DNA of 64,000 nt from Planctomycetota bacterium (GTDB lineage: Bacteria; Planctomycetota; J058; JAJDCP01): contig JAJDCP010000056.1 of NCBI GenBank assembly GCA_029260765.1, positions 62,001 through 126,000 on the forward strand. The letters run 5' to 3'. Below, one piece after another: positions 49,501 through 57,467 of this stretch. The notes under the pieces are model-generated. The model was given only the letters and a program-made list of their open reading frames with translations. It did not search any database and was not told the DNA's origin. Position numbers and translations under genes: made by a program. Numbering within the stretch: the stretch's first letter is position 1; each line of letters opens with the position of its first letter.

Positions 49501-50074
49501 CGAACTGCCCCAACATCACGTTGCCGGGCTTCAGGTCACAGTGCAGAACTCCTTGATCATGGGCATAGGCGACCGCATTGCAGACCTGGATCAAGACCTC
49601 GAGCTGCTCGCGATCGTCGTAGTCGCCGGCCTTCAACAGCTTGTTCCAGGGCTGCCCATTGACCAGCTTCATCGCCAGCAATGGCTCGCCGAGTGCGCCC
49701 GCGTTGAGCGCGTGAACCGGCACGATGTTGGGATGCTCGAGCCTGCCGGTCAGCCTCGCCTCACTGAGAAACTGTTGGCGACGTGCGCCCCCGATTTCGA
49801 CACTCTCTTTGAGGGTCTTGAGCGCTACGATGCGTTGAAGGCTCGCCTGCGAGGCTCGGAAAACGACCCCCATGCCGCCACGCCCGAGCTCTTCGAGCGC
49901 GACGAATTCCGGAGCTCCCGGCGGCAGGGGCGGCTCCGGTTCGGCCCAGAGCGGCTTGCCGGCCGGAGGCTTGTACGTGCTCCCTGGAGCGTAGTCCGTC
50001 GAATCCGGATCGCTCCCGAGGGTGCGCGCCCAACGCTGCCGCAGACTCTCTGTTCCTTCGCCCGATTCTGCCAT
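46538..50074 (-). CDS. Membrane Ser/Thr protein kinase with TPR array and altered HRD/DFG motifs
   Basis: A 1178-residue Hanks-type kinase. A flexible N-terminus (1-57) precedes the kinase domain with GRGGMGVVF and Lys86. The catalytic loop reads HCDLKPGN (178-185: Arg replaced by Cys179) and the metal motif DWG (198-200) replaces DFG. Asp180, Asn185 and Asp198 remain, so activity is plausible, and DWG is frequent in planctomycete-type kinases. One membrane helix (about 447-467) is followed by a long helical region and about ten TPR repeats (from about residue 800). ATG50074 has AGGAG six bases upstream. Confidence 0.92.
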   Translation of the reverse strand: MAESGEGTESLRQRWARTLGSDPDSTDYAPGSTYKPPAGKPLWAEPEPPLPPGAPEFVALEELGRGGMGVVFRASQASLQRIVALKTLKESVEIGGARRQQFLSEARLTGRLEHPNIVPVHALNAGALGEPLLAMKLVNGQPWNKLLKAGDYDDREQLEVLIQVCNAVAYAHDQGVLHCDLKPGNVMLGQFGEVMVMDWGLAVGFQEKTPGLRHISDVDAPCGTPAYMPPELAEGEGGRLGPWSDVFMLGGILYRILTGRPPHTGKTLFQVVLAASKGVVEPLSEDHPAGLRELCARALEPDLERRFQSVADFLHDLRAHLVHRESLAIRTAADQKLADCKLRASSGALLAEEARDRLYEEFAEAVAGFGNALQLWEHPQAREGAARARLAFASAAIIQGDLGLARAQLARVDADAAPASQIAEVRGFLEQRQSQRFDEQRSRRWLQRALLAAGLLILGLVGAAWLQASFRQQRLTTTRQRALDTLGFARATYVEALADVRSRLAVLADAPQRGSEGAGVLAPHAPLSAESRRLNREAVLELLAGVRREQQLLRLATEPVDGKLHEFFAPGTLQMRGERLQEALEGAFELAIRCDAWDMSQMVALSMEQKLQGPFIERVRAGREQQLKVQLLRTERALDDLRRGREREGRPSWGPTPQEIIVELSAYRRPEVVAVLEAALQPYLERMRTEQAPIWSQAEREELEVILRVLGHLELAAYTVPVLCRCVELVRDPELTVIAAEALCMTRDPAANEVLLSQVRDLHGIESQIWGQVKRVFGRVPLSEPDAVFVEARDYFNRALTRDHKGDLLGALADYDAALRLRPDYVVAIGNRATLLSKLKRHEEALDGLGRVIELCPESVASYVNRGCTYLQLGRWQEGLADFELALELQPGMAQAHNNRGLIFFELEDYRSAIDEFSAALRSEPTMLQALLNRGDAYFELGDWQEAGDDWTRLIDLDPGDARARSRLGQLLLKVGSVERALRVLSEAIVLEPGYPQPYYERGAAFFKLGRFHECIQDLSVFLEYDASQPIAWKNRGNAWARLGEHDAALADYGRAIELREDFLALYRRAFVWLQLKEYVAAIEDMDRVLKTRCQYDMSEAQIAEIRKSAAELAATLCGRMVLEATESGTRDVWVERAFGFLEQRFALAGVDVEQLLEQPEFEPLHTDPRWQALLERQ

Positions 50075-50223
50075 CGCAACTCCTGCTTGCTCTCCATGCA
50101 TGGTAGGGAATTGCCTTGCGGGGTATAGTGCTTTGCCGCACTCGTGCCATCCTCGGACATGGACATCGCCAAACCTGTGGGCGCGCCGTTTGCGTGGTCA
50201 AGGGGTAGCAGGAGGGAAGAAAG

Positions 50224-51009
50224 ATGTTCCAGCACGTCCTCGCTCTGGTCGATCTCTCCCCGAATTCGGGACACGCCCTGCAGGCCGCCGTCTGCGTGGC
50301 CCGGGCCTACCAGAGTCGGCTGAGCATCTTGTTCGTCCGCCAGGGCTTGCCCCATGACGAGGCGAGCGCCGAGCTGGATTTCTTTGTGCAGACGTGGGGC
50401 GCCGGCGCTCAGGCGGAGGCCGTGGTGGTGGACGGCCGGGCCCCCTACGCGGCGCTCGAGTGGTCCAAGGGCAGGCAGGTCGAGCTGCTCGTCTGCGGCA
50501 GCCATGGCAAATCGGGGCTGGGGCAAGTCGCGCTGGGTAGCTTCGCCGAACGCATCCTCTGCCTCTCGGACACACCGATCTGGGTTTCCCGCGCCCGGCC
50601 CGACACACTACCGCCACGCAAGTTGGTGCTGGCGACCGACCTCAGCCCGACCAGTGCGAGGGCCACAGAGATGGCGTTCGACCTTGCCAGGCGCTTCGGC
50701 GCGCCGCTGGTCGCCCTACACGCCGTGCACATTCCTCCCATCGGAGTCCCGGCCAACACCTGGCAGGGAGCCGAGGAGGACGCCCGCAAGCAGCTCGCTG
50801 AGGCCTTCCCCGATCCGCAGCCTGCAGCACGGCTGATCCGCGGGCGTCCCGACCGCACACTTCCCACTGAGGTCGAAGCCCAGGACGCAGACTTGGTGAT
50901 TTGCGGAACGCGCCACACGACAGCTCTCGAGCGTTTGACTCTGGGAAGCGTCGCCGGAGCGCTGGTTCGGACTGCCCGCAGGTCCGTGCTGGTGATTCCT
51001 GCAGAGTAA
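50224..51009 (+). CDS. Tandem universal stress protein
   Basis: A 261-residue protein with two UspA domains (about 1-125 and 130-261). The first has the ATP-binding motif GSHGKSGLGQVALGS intact. In the second, GTRHTTALERLTLGS lacks the second Gly, so nucleotide binding there is doubtful. UspA proteins respond to starvation and other stresses; the exact role varies. A strong ribosome site (GGAGGGAAG) precedes the ATG. It diverges from the 46538-50074 kinase gene. A TATAGT -10-like box at 50124-50129 is the only promoter hint in the gap. Confidence 0.93.
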   Translation: MFQHVLALVDLSPNSGHALQAAVCVARAYQSRLSILFVRQGLPHDEASAELDFFVQTWGAGAQAEAVVVDGRAPYAALEWSKGRQVELLVCGSHGKSGLGQVALGSFAERILCLSDTPIWVSRARPDTLPPRKLVLATDLSPTSARATEMAFDLARRFGAPLVALHAVHIPPIGVPANTWQGAEEDARKQLAEAFPDPQPAARLIRGRPDRTLPTEVEAQDADLVICGTRHTTALERLTLGSVAGALVRTARRSVLVIPAE

Positions 51010-51153
51010 CGTCTTGGGAACATCCCACCGACCCCATGCTTCCAGAGCGCAACCTGCAGCGCCTACCTTGATCCCAAGGTCTTCACACTGAGGATCGACC
51101 CTGCCCCACTGCCGCGTGTTGACCGCTCTGGCAGGGCATCGGCAGCCCGAGAC

Positions 51154-51699
51154 TCAATCCTCCCACAGGCCCCGCTTGGCGGCCTGGGCTTCCGCCACAT
51201 AGCCCCCGAATTCGTCGCGGCGGTCGTGCGGGTAACGGCTGTAGAAGTAGCTGTAGCCTTGCTTGCAGATCTCTGCGTTGACATCGGCATCGCCGACATG
51301 CACATAGGCGAGCAGGCGTTTGGAGCTGGTGTTGTCGATCTGATCGCCGCTCACCGAGAAACGCAGCTCGACCTCCTTCCCGGCGACGAGCTGCTTGAGG
51401 AAATCGCGGGCCCGGCCATAGGCATCGTTCTCCAAGGCTTTCTGGCTGTAATGCTGGCGGTCTTTGCCACCCGGTTCGAGCTCAGGCGTGTCGACTCCGA
51501 GCAAACGCACGCGCTTGCGCTCGCCATACCACTCGATCCAGAAGGTGTCTCCATCGACCACCTCGACCACCTCGACTCGGGCACTGGCGCCGGGCTCGGG
51601 AATGCGGCCCGCTTGCGGTGTTGTAACGGGCGGCGCCGCGGGATCGGCACAACCACTCCAGATGGTACAGAGTAGAAACAGGCACAAGTGTCTGCGCAC
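51154..51699 (-). CDS. Exported thermonuclease (staphylococcal nuclease family)
   Basis: A 181-residue SNase-like protein. The GTG start has GGAGG six bases upstream, and the N-terminus (VRRHLCLFLLCTIWSGCADP) is a signal peptide with a possible lipobox (Cys17, weak). The nuclease core has VEVVDGDTFWIEWYGERKRV, RLLGVDTPEL with the catalytic Arg and Glu, and SSKRLLAYVHV with the second Arg. It degrades DNA and RNA in the presence of calcium in known members. It faces the pyruvate kinase gene head-on with 133 bases between them. Confidence 0.92.
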   Translation of the reverse strand: MRRHLCLFLLCTIWSGCADPAAPPVTTPQAGRIPEPGASARVEVVEVVDGDTFWIEWYGERKRVRLLGVDTPELEPGGKDRQHYSQKALENDAYGRARDFLKQLVAGKEVELRFSVSGDQIDNTSSKRLLAYVHVGDADVNAEICKQGYSYFYSRYPHDRRDEFGGYVAEAQAAKRGLWED

Positions 51700-51832
51700 G
51701 TGAAGCCTCCGGCAGCAAATTCGGGCCCAAGCATAGCTTGCACGCACTCCTCTGTCGATGGAGTGTTTTCGGCATGGCCCAGAGGCACGCAATGGATGTA
51801 CTCTGTGGGAAACAGATTCCGGAGTCCTTCTC

Positions 51833-53311
51833 ATGAGCTCGACCCTTCAGCTCTCCAGCGCCGACCTGAAATACCGGCGCACCAAGATCGTTGCCACCAT
51901 CGGTCCCGCGTCGTCGAGTCCCGAGATCGTACGGGCCTTGATCGACACGGGCGTGAACGTGTTCCGCCTCAATTTCTCCCACGGCGACCACGCGAGCCAC
52001 GCCCGGGCGGCAGAGCTGATCCGAACAGCCGCTGCCGAAGCGGGGCAGCATATCGCCCTGCTGGCGGATTTGTGCGGGCCCAAGATCCGCGTGGGCCGCT
52101 TCACGGACGGCGAGATCCGGCTGATCCAAGGGGAAGAGGTGACCGTCACTGTCCGCGACGTGATTGGCAGCCACGCGGTGATCCCTTCGGAGTACCGCGC
52201 GCTGGCCCGCGACGTCGCTGTGGGCAACCGGATCCTGCTCAACGACGGCAACCTCGAGCTCGAGGTCCTGTCGACCACGGGCACCGATGTGCGCTGCCTG
52301 GTCGTACACGGGGGCCCGCTGTCGGACCGGAAGGGGATCAACCTGCCGGGAATTCAGGTGTCGACGCCTTCGTTGACTGAAAAAGACCGGGCGGACGCCG
52401 CTTTTGCGGCCGAGATCGGGGTCGACTGGGTGGCCCTGTCGTTTGTGCGGGCGGCCAGGGATGTGGAGGAGTTGCGGGAGTTTCTGCAGGGCTGCGCGAG
52501 TTGTCCTCCGATCATCGCAAAGATCGAGAAGCCGGAGGCGCTGAACGACATCGCCGGCATCGTCGCGGCGAGCGACGGCCTGATGATCGCGCGTGGGGAC
52601 CTGGGCGTGGAGATGCGCGCCGAAGAGGTTCCACTGATTCAGGAAGAGCTCATCCGGGTGGCCGTGCGGGCGAGCAAACCCGTCATCGTCGCCACCCAGA
52701 TGCTCGAGTCGATGATCGAGAACAGCCGACCCACGCGTGCAGAGGTCAGCGATGTCGCTTCTGCTGCGCTTTCCGGGGCTGACGCTGTCATGCTCTCAGG
52801 GGAAACGGCCGCTGGCAGATACCCAGTGGAGGCGGTGCGGGCGATGGACCGCGTCCTGCGGCGCATCGAGGGCTACCAATGGACCCATGGCCAGTTCGAG
52901 GGCATCAGGGCGCGCGACGTCTCTCACGAGAGCATCGATCCTGACTCGCCAGACGCCTTGACCCGCGCCTTGTCGCGGGCGACCTCGCAATTGTCGCGCG
53001 AGTTGAGCGTGCGCTCGATCGTTGTGCCGACCAACGAGGGCCGTGCGGCGCGCACAGTGGTCGGAGTGCGGCCGGCGGCGCCGATCGTGGCAGCGTGCGT
53101 CGACGCAGGACTCTGCCGGCGCCTGTCGCTGTCCTGGGGCCTGTTGGCGTGCCTGGTCGATGCCGAAGAGCTCCGCGAGCCTGCACCCCTGGCCCGGAAG
53201 TTGGTGGCGCAGCTACAGGTTGCCGAGCCCGGGCAGCTGATGTTGCTGGTCTGGGACCCCAACGCCGGCAGCGCTGAAGCCTCCCCCACGGTGAGCATCT
53301 TGAAGGCCTAG
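51833..53311 (+). CDS. pyk: Pyruvate kinase
   Basis: A 492-residue glycolytic enzyme making pyruvate and ATP from PEP and ADP. The N-terminal KIVATIGPASSSPE and VFRLNFSHG, the active-site IIAKIEKPEALND (catalytic Lys) and the metal-binding MIARGDLGVE are intact. MLESMIENSRPTRAEVSDVA is the family signature. The C-terminal allosteric domain begins near residue 355. GGAG lies nine bases before ATG51833. It is monocistronic; the GTAGGGGCG palindrome follows 30 bases after the stop. Confidence 0.97.
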   Translation: MSSTLQLSSADLKYRRTKIVATIGPASSSPEIVRALIDTGVNVFRLNFSHGDHASHARAAELIRTAAAEAGQHIALLADLCGPKIRVGRFTDGEIRLIQGEEVTVTVRDVIGSHAVIPSEYRALARDVAVGNRILLNDGNLELEVLSTTGTDVRCLVVHGGPLSDRKGINLPGIQVSTPSLTEKDRADAAFAAEIGVDWVALSFVRAARDVEELREFLQGCASCPPIIAKIEKPEALNDIAGIVAASDGLMIARGDLGVEMRAEEVPLIQEELIRVAVRASKPVIVATQMLESMIENSRPTRAEVSDVASAALSGADAVMLSGETAAGRYPVEAVRAMDRVLRRIEGYQWTHGQFEGIRARDVSHESIDPDSPDALTRALSRATSQLSRELSVRSIVVPTNEGRAARTVVGVRPAAPIVAACVDAGLCRRLSLSWGLLACLVDAEELREPAPLARKLVAQLQVAEPGQLMLLVWDPNAGSAEASPTVSILKA

Positions 53312-53618
53312 TGCCGTGCCGCGAAAATCCCTGTACACCCCGTAGGGGCGGGGTTACGTGCGCCCGGTAGCCGCGGGAGAGCGAAGCGTCCGAGTCCTCG
53401 AGGTGTAAACCCCTCCCCTACAAGAACTTGCTATTCACGACGCACACATCGTCCGGATGTATCGGAACTTGTGCGCGAAGGCACTAGCAGGCCTGGCCGG
53501 GTAGCTTCGACTTGCCGTGTTGGCTGTCCAACTGCTATTCTTGGTGTGTCTGTGGACTTTTTCCCCACAGGCCCGTTCTTTTATTATCCGTTTGTACCTT
53601 TCTTTGGGGGTTCGATTT
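53312..53618. other. Intergenic region between pyk and the lone prepilin gene
   Basis: The 307-base spacer contains the palindromic repeat (53342-53421) and the likely promoter of the prepilin gene. TTGCCG (53514-53519) and TATTCT (53538-53543), 18 bases apart, are a possible sigma-70 pair. GGGGG just before the GTG start is the ribosome site. No small gene is evident. Confidence 0.45.
53342..53421. repeat. GTAGGGGCG-type palindromic repeat, copy 2
   Basis: Left arm GTAGGGGCGGGGTTAC (53342-53357) and right arm GTAAACCCCTCCCCTAC (53405-53421) are imperfect reverse complements. The arms match copy 1 at 9413-9464, and part of the flank (GTTCTTGTAGGGG type) is shared in inverted orientation. The 48-base centre differs. 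It occupies the spacer after pyruvate kinase. Confidence 0.75.
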
Positions 53619-54038
53619 GTGAAGCTGAGAAGAGCTGTCACGCTGATCGAGCTTATGATCGTGATGATCATCGTCGCGATCCTGTCGGTGGTCATTTTCG
53701 TCAGTATGACGGGAGCGATCGACGAGTCCGAGCAAGCTGCTATCGAGGACTACAAAGCCCACATCGACACCGTGCTGAAACAGCATGTCACGCGCCTGGT
53801 CTCCAGGGCCAAGGGCAAGGACGACTTCCTTGCTGGAGGTATCGTGCGCGCCGAATGCTCCCTTTCTTCGCGGGGGTTGGACGACTCGTTGGGGCTGACG
53901 ACCTGGTATGCGAACATTCCTGGTGCGGCGAACTTCATGCCCGATCCGCCCATCGCGCCGTATATCGATTCGTTGTACATCTACGTGCCGAACAATGAGG
54001 CCGCCATGCGCTGCCTGAAAGTAGGCACCTATCCCTGA
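53619..54038 (+). CDS. Lone type IV prepilin-like protein with non-Gly cleavage site
   Basis: A 139-residue prepilin: VKLRRA|VTLIELMIVMIIVAILS. The residue before the cleavage site is Ala and the first mature residue Val, instead of Gly and Phe; Glu at +5 is kept. The body is short and acidic, with TVLKQHVTRLVSRAKGK and a C-terminal SLYIYVPNNEAAMRCLKVGT. It is far from both secretion operons, has its own promoter region and a strong terminator. It could be an auxiliary subunit of that machine. GTG53619 is preferred; the longer frame adds a hydrophobic stretch unrelated to prepilins. Confidence 0.75.
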   Translation: MKLRRAVTLIELMIVMIIVAILSVVIFVSMTGAIDESEQAAIEDYKAHIDTVLKQHVTRLVSRAKGKDDFLAGGIVRAECSLSSRGLDDSLGLTTWYANIPGAANFMPDPPIAPYIDSLYIYVPNNEAAMRCLKVGTYP

Positions 54039-54062
54039 ACGGCTGCCCAGGCAACCGTTGAT

Positions 54063-54088
54063 GCCGGCCTGGGGCCGGCGTTTTTTTT
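54063..54088 (+). terminator. Rho-independent terminator of the lone prepilin gene
   Basis: A perfect seven-base GC stem GCCGGCC-TGG-GGCCGGC (54063-54079), one G, then eight T (54081-54088). It lies 25 bases after the prepilin stop and four bases before the stop of the convergent glycosyltransferase gene. There is no matching A-run for use in the other direction. Confidence 0.9.
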
Positions 54089-54091
54089 GAG

Positions 54092-54715
54092 TCAGCCCCG
54101 AAGCACACGCGGCCAGCGGGCGCGGGCGGCGCGCAGGTCTTCGGGGGTGTCGATGTCCTGCATCTCAGCGAGCAGCTGCCATTCGGCGCCCGCCGCGGCC
54201 AACCGCTCGAGGGTGATCGCACAGGTCTGTGGGCTGCTCCAGGGGATCGCGTCAAAGGCTTGGGGCAGCGGTCGCGCCAGCCCGATCAAGGTGTAGCCAC
54301 CGTCGCTGGCAGGCGCGAGCACCGCGTCCGTACGCTGCAGCGTCTGGTAGGCGAGCTCGAGCAGTGCGGCGTCGATGTCCAGGCAATCTGTGCCGATGGC
54401 GAGCACTGCGGAGGCACCTCCGGCAAAGGCGTCCGCGAAGCCTGCCTGTAGCCGAGCCCCCAGGTCACCTTCGACCTGCGGGTGCAGCTCGAGATCATCT
54501 CCCAGCCAGTCCCGGGCCCCAACCAGGCCCGTGGCAGGTGCGAACAGGTAGCGGCAGTGCGGACGCGGCTCCGGCAGATTGCGCAGCACCCCTGCCAGGT
54601 GCTCGACCATCCGCCGGTAGACCCGGCAGGCTCCCTCAGCTCCCAACAGGGGGATCAGGCGGGTCTTGGCGCGCCCCGGCTCGGGCAGGCGCAGAAACAC
54701 CAGCACGACTCTCAT
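54092..54715 (-). CDS. TIGR04282 family (DUF2064) glycosyltransferase-like protein
   Basis: A 207-residue GT-A-fold protein. The start MRVVLVFLRLPEPGRAKTRL contains the P-x-x-G-x-x-K-T-R-L motif of nucleotidyl/glycosyltransferases. AIGTDCLDID (106-115) is the metal-binding region, and APASDGGYTLIGL is the family hallmark. Members occur with lipid glycosyltransferase clusters, but the substrate is unknown. The ATG overlaps the ABC permease stop by four bases (ATGA). A longer in-frame extension lies inside the permease and was rejected. Confidence 0.88.
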   Translation of the reverse strand: MRVVLVFLRLPEPGRAKTRLIPLLGAEGACRVYRRMVEHLAGVLRNLPEPRPHCRYLFAPATGLVGARDWLGDDLELHPQVEGDLGARLQAGFADAFAGGASAVLAIGTDCLDIDAALLELAYQTLQRTDAVLAPASDGGYTLIGLARPLPQAFDAIPWSSPQTCAITLERLAAAGAEWQLLAEMQDIDTPEDLRAARARWPRVLRG

Positions 54716-56061
54716 GCCCGTAGAACCCAGCGCAGCATCTGGCTGAAGCTGGCGCGTTTGCCCTGCATCAGCATGCCGACCCGGAAGATGCGGCCTGCCG
54801 CGTAGACAGCCAACCAGGCCGTCAGGAGGCAGCCCATCACAGCGACCCACGGGTGCCAGGCAGGCATCGAGCTGTCGAGGCCCAGGCGCAGCATCATGAT
54901 GGTCGGCGCGGTGGGCGGCAGGAAGGAGAGAAACACTGCCAAGCCACCGTCCGCCGCGACCATTACGGGTCCGATGACAAAGAGCGGCAGGGACATCAGC
55001 AGGGATACCGGCATGACCGCGCTCTGTGCCTCCTTCATGTCGGTACAGGCGCTTCCCAGTGCCAGAAGAAGCGACCCGAACATCGTCACGCTCAGGAAGA
55101 GGAAGACGAAAAACCATGCCAACTGGGCGCCATCGATCATGTCCGCGTAGCCGAGTTGGACCGCGACGACCAAAGCGCCACCGAGGTAGAGGCAGACCAT
55201 CACCAGCGTCACCCCCGCGGCCCCCAACAACTTGCCGAGCATCAACTGGAACGGGGGAACCGAGCCAAGCATGACTTCGGCGATGCGCTGCATCTTCTCC
55301 TCGATGGTGCTGTGCACCAGAGGCATGGTCGCAAACATCATGCAGAAGAAGATCAAGCCCATAAGCACCAGCGAGCTGACCATCTTTGCCACGTTCTCTT
55401 CGGTGGCGGTCTCGGAGATCGCTCCGCTCTCCGAGCGCGTCGACAGCCCCCGCAGCTGCAGTCCGACCGGACTGATCGCCCACGCGAGCGTGTCCGCGGG
55501 CAAACCCGTGCGGGCGACCCGCCAGCTACGCACGGCATGGTTCAATTGGCCCATGACCCACTGCCGCATCGCGTCGTCGGTGACATTGTCCGAAAAGTAG
55601 TGCACCCGCTGCGCTTGGCCATCGCCTGTCCCATCGAGCGCACCAGGCCCGATCTCGAGGTAGGCCCGCAAGGTCTTCTCACGAACCTGCTCAGACAGCT
55701 GCAGACGGAGCTCGGGCAAGCCCGCGGTGTCTGCCAGCGGGACGCGCTCGAGCACATAGCGAGGTTGGCGCTGCTTCCCTTCTGCGCTGAGACCAAGATC
55801 GAACGGGTCGGCGAAGATCTCGCTCTCGTTGCGCGCGCCCGCAGCCTGCGAGAGAGCATCGAACAGGGAGCCGACTTCCGGGGGGCTGAGGTCGATCACG
55901 GCAAGCTTGCGGTCGCTGACATCCTTGAATTCGCGAAACAGCACCTCGGCGATCAGGCCCCCGGCCATCAGCACGGGCATGAGGATGATGGAGATGATGA
56001 AGACCTTCGTGCGCACCGTGGCGAGGAACTCGCGGCGCGCGACCACCAGGGCCTTACGCAC
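54712..56061 (-). CDS. ABC-2 type exporter permease (NatB-like)
   Basis: A 449-residue inner-membrane protein. The N-terminal RKALVVARREFLATVRTKVF precedes the first membrane helix. A large extracytoplasmic segment (about 45-225) follows, then five further helices (around residues 235-430). This arrangement is typical of NatB and related ABC-2 exporters. GAGGAGG lies seven bases before GTG56061. Its start overlaps the ATPase stop by eight bases. The substrate (Na+, drugs, lipid or peptide) is not evident. Confidence 0.9.
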   Translation of the reverse strand: MRKALVVARREFLATVRTKVFIISIILMPVLMAGGLIAEVLFREFKDVSDRKLAVIDLSPPEVGSLFDALSQAAGARNESEIFADPFDLGLSAEGKQRQPRYVLERVPLADTAGLPELRLQLSEQVREKTLRAYLEIGPGALDGTGDGQAQRVHYFSDNVTDDAMRQWVMGQLNHAVRSWRVARTGLPADTLAWAISPVGLQLRGLSTRSESGAISETATEENVAKMVSSLVLMGLIFFCMMFATMPLVHSTIEEKMQRIAEVMLGSVPPFQLMLGKLLGAAGVTLVMVCLYLGGALVVAVQLGYADMIDGAQLAWFFVFLFLSVTMFGSLLLALGSACTDMKEAQSAVMPVSLLMSLPLFVIGPVMVAADGGLAVFLSFLPPTAPTIMMLRLGLDSSMPAWHPWVAVMGCLLTAWLAVYAAGRIFRVGMLMQGKRASFSQMLRWVLRA

Positions 56062-56962
56062 GGGCAACCTCCTCAGCGGGTTGGGCGATGCGCACGAAGA
56101 TGTCGCGCAAAGAAGGGCGCGCCAGCTCGAAGTGCAGCACCCGCCCGCGGCCGAGCAGCGCCTGGAGCACAGCTTGGCTGTCTGTGCCGCCCGCCAGCCG
56201 CAGCTCTTGAAAACGGCCGAAGTCTCGCACGGCTTCGACGCCGTCGAGCTCTGCCAGGTCTCCAACACTCTCGTCGAGTCGCACCCGAACCGTGTCGGCC
56301 CCGTAGGTGTCCTGAATGGAGCTGAACGTGCCGTCGAGCACCTTCTTGCCCTTGTAGATCATGAAGAGCGCGTCGCACATCTTCTCGGCGACTTCCATGT
56401 CATGGGTCGACAGGATGACCGTAGTGCCCTGGCGTTTGAGATCGAGCACGGCATCGCGCAGAACCTCGGACGCCACCGGATCGAGTCCAGAGAAAGGCTC
56501 GTCGAGGATCACCAGCTCGGGACGCGAGATCACGGTAGCGATGAACTGGAGCTTGCGGGCCATGCCCTTCGACAGGGTCTCGACTTTCTTGTCTGCCCAG
56601 GCAGCCAGCTCCAGACGCTCCAACCACGTCGTGATGTCGGCGCGCACATCGTAGCAGCCCTTGAGGGCGGCGAAGAAGCTCAGGATCTCACGGACCCGCA
56701 TCTTCTTGTACAGACCGCGCTCTTCGGGCAGGTAGCCGACCCGGTCGTCGGCGGAATGGTCGTCGTGCCGGCCGAGCACCTCCAGCTTGCCGTCATCCGG
56801 CAGGTACAGCCGCATGATCATGCGCATGGTGGTGGTCTTGCCCGACCCGTTCGGGCCGATGAAGCCGTAGATGCAGTTTCGTGGCACGGCCAGGCTCAGC
56901 TTGTCGACGGCCGTAAACGCCCCAAAGCGCTTGCTGACGTTCTCGATGACGACCGCGTTCAT
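56054..56962 (-). CDS. ABC transporter ATP-binding protein (NatA-like)
   Basis: A 302-residue ATPase. Walker A GPNGSGKT (36-43), signature LSKGMARKLQF, Walker B VILDEPFSGLDP and the switch STHD are intact. The C-terminal extension (about 220-302) is the usual DUF4162-like regulatory part of NatA-type ATPases. ATG56962 was chosen over a start four codons upstream because GGGAGG precedes it. It overlaps the permease start by eight bases; the two form an exporter. A strong hairpin lies just upstream. Confidence 0.93.
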   Translation of the reverse strand: MNAVVIENVSKRFGAFTAVDKLSLAVPRNCIYGFIGPNGSGKTTTMRMIMRLYLPDDGKLEVLGRHDDHSADDRVGYLPEERGLYKKMRVREILSFFAALKGCYDVRADITTWLERLELAAWADKKVETLSKGMARKLQFIATVISRPELVILDEPFSGLDPVASEVLRDAVLDLKRQGTTVILSTHDMEVAEKMCDALFMIYKGKKVLDGTFSSIQDTYGADTVRVRLDESVGDLAELDGVEAVRDFGRFQELRLAGGTDSQAVLQALLGRGRVLHFELARPSLRDIFVRIAQPAEEVARA

Positions 56963-56988
56963 AAGCCTCCCCAAGCACTAGCGCTAAC

Positions 56989-57017
56989 GGCGAGCTCTCC
57001 CAAGAGAGACTCGCCGC
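56989..57017. repeat. Stable hairpin between cyclophilin and ABC exporter genes
   Basis: CGGCGAG (56989-56995) pairs with CTCGCCG (57011-57017), and inner CTCTC (56996-57000) with GAGAG (57005-57009), around a CCAA loop with one bulged base. There is no U-run on either strand. It could attenuate or stabilise the message between the leftward cyclophilin gene and the exporter genes. Confidence 0.6.
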
Positions 57018-57035
57018 GCATGCAAGCGTATACGA

Positions 57036-57467
57036 TCAGGCGTCGCTGATGGTCGCTTTGATCATCTGGTCCCCGCCTTTGATGGCGTTGACGACATCCA
57101 TGCCCTCGATCACTTTGCCGAAAACCGAGTGCTTGTTGTCGAGCCAGGGGGTGGCGACGTGGGTGATGAAGAACTGGCTGCCATTGGTGTTGGGGCCAGC
57201 GTTGGCCATCGACAACACCCCGGGACCGTCGTGCTTGAGCTTGGGATGGAACTCGTCCGCGAATTTATAGCCCGGACCGCCGCGCCCGGTGCCTTCGGGG
57301 CAGCCGCCCTGGACCATGAAGTCCGGGATGACCCGATGGAATTTGAGCCCGTCGTAGAAGCCCTTCTTGGTCAGCTTCTCGAAATTGCCGACGGTACGGG
57401 GCACATACTCGTCGTGCAACTCGAGCTTGATGGTTCCCTTGTTGGTTTCGATCGTCAAGACTTTCAC
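57036..57467 (-). CDS. Peptidyl-prolyl cis-trans isomerase, cyclophilin type
   Basis: A 143-residue single-domain cyclophilin, without signal peptide and so cytoplasmic. The catalytic core is visible: [20 protein letters not shown] with the catalytic Arg, and [16 protein letters not shown]. It speeds proline isomerisation during protein folding. Its start overlaps the upstream SDR gene stop by four bases. It is shorter than most (about 160 residues), with loops trimmed, as in small archaeal/bacterial cyclophilins. Confidence 0.96.
   Translation of the reverse strand: MKVLTIETNKGTIKLELHDEYVPRTVGNFEKLTKKGFYDGLKFHRVIPDFMVQGGCPEGTGRGGPGYKFADEFHPKLKHDGPGVLSMANAGPNTNGSQFFITHVATPWLDNKHSVFGKVIEGMDVVNAIKGGDQMIKATISDA

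Noticed and set aside
47549..50128. 859-codon plus-strand frame antisense to the TPR kinase
   Set aside because: The minus strand has an unmistakable kinase and TPR repeats; the plus frame is compositionally a shadow.
54716..55483. N-terminal extension of the TIGR04282 protein
   Set aside because: It lies within the ABC permease in another frame and is Gly/Arg/Asp-rich; the family starts at MRVVLVFLRL.
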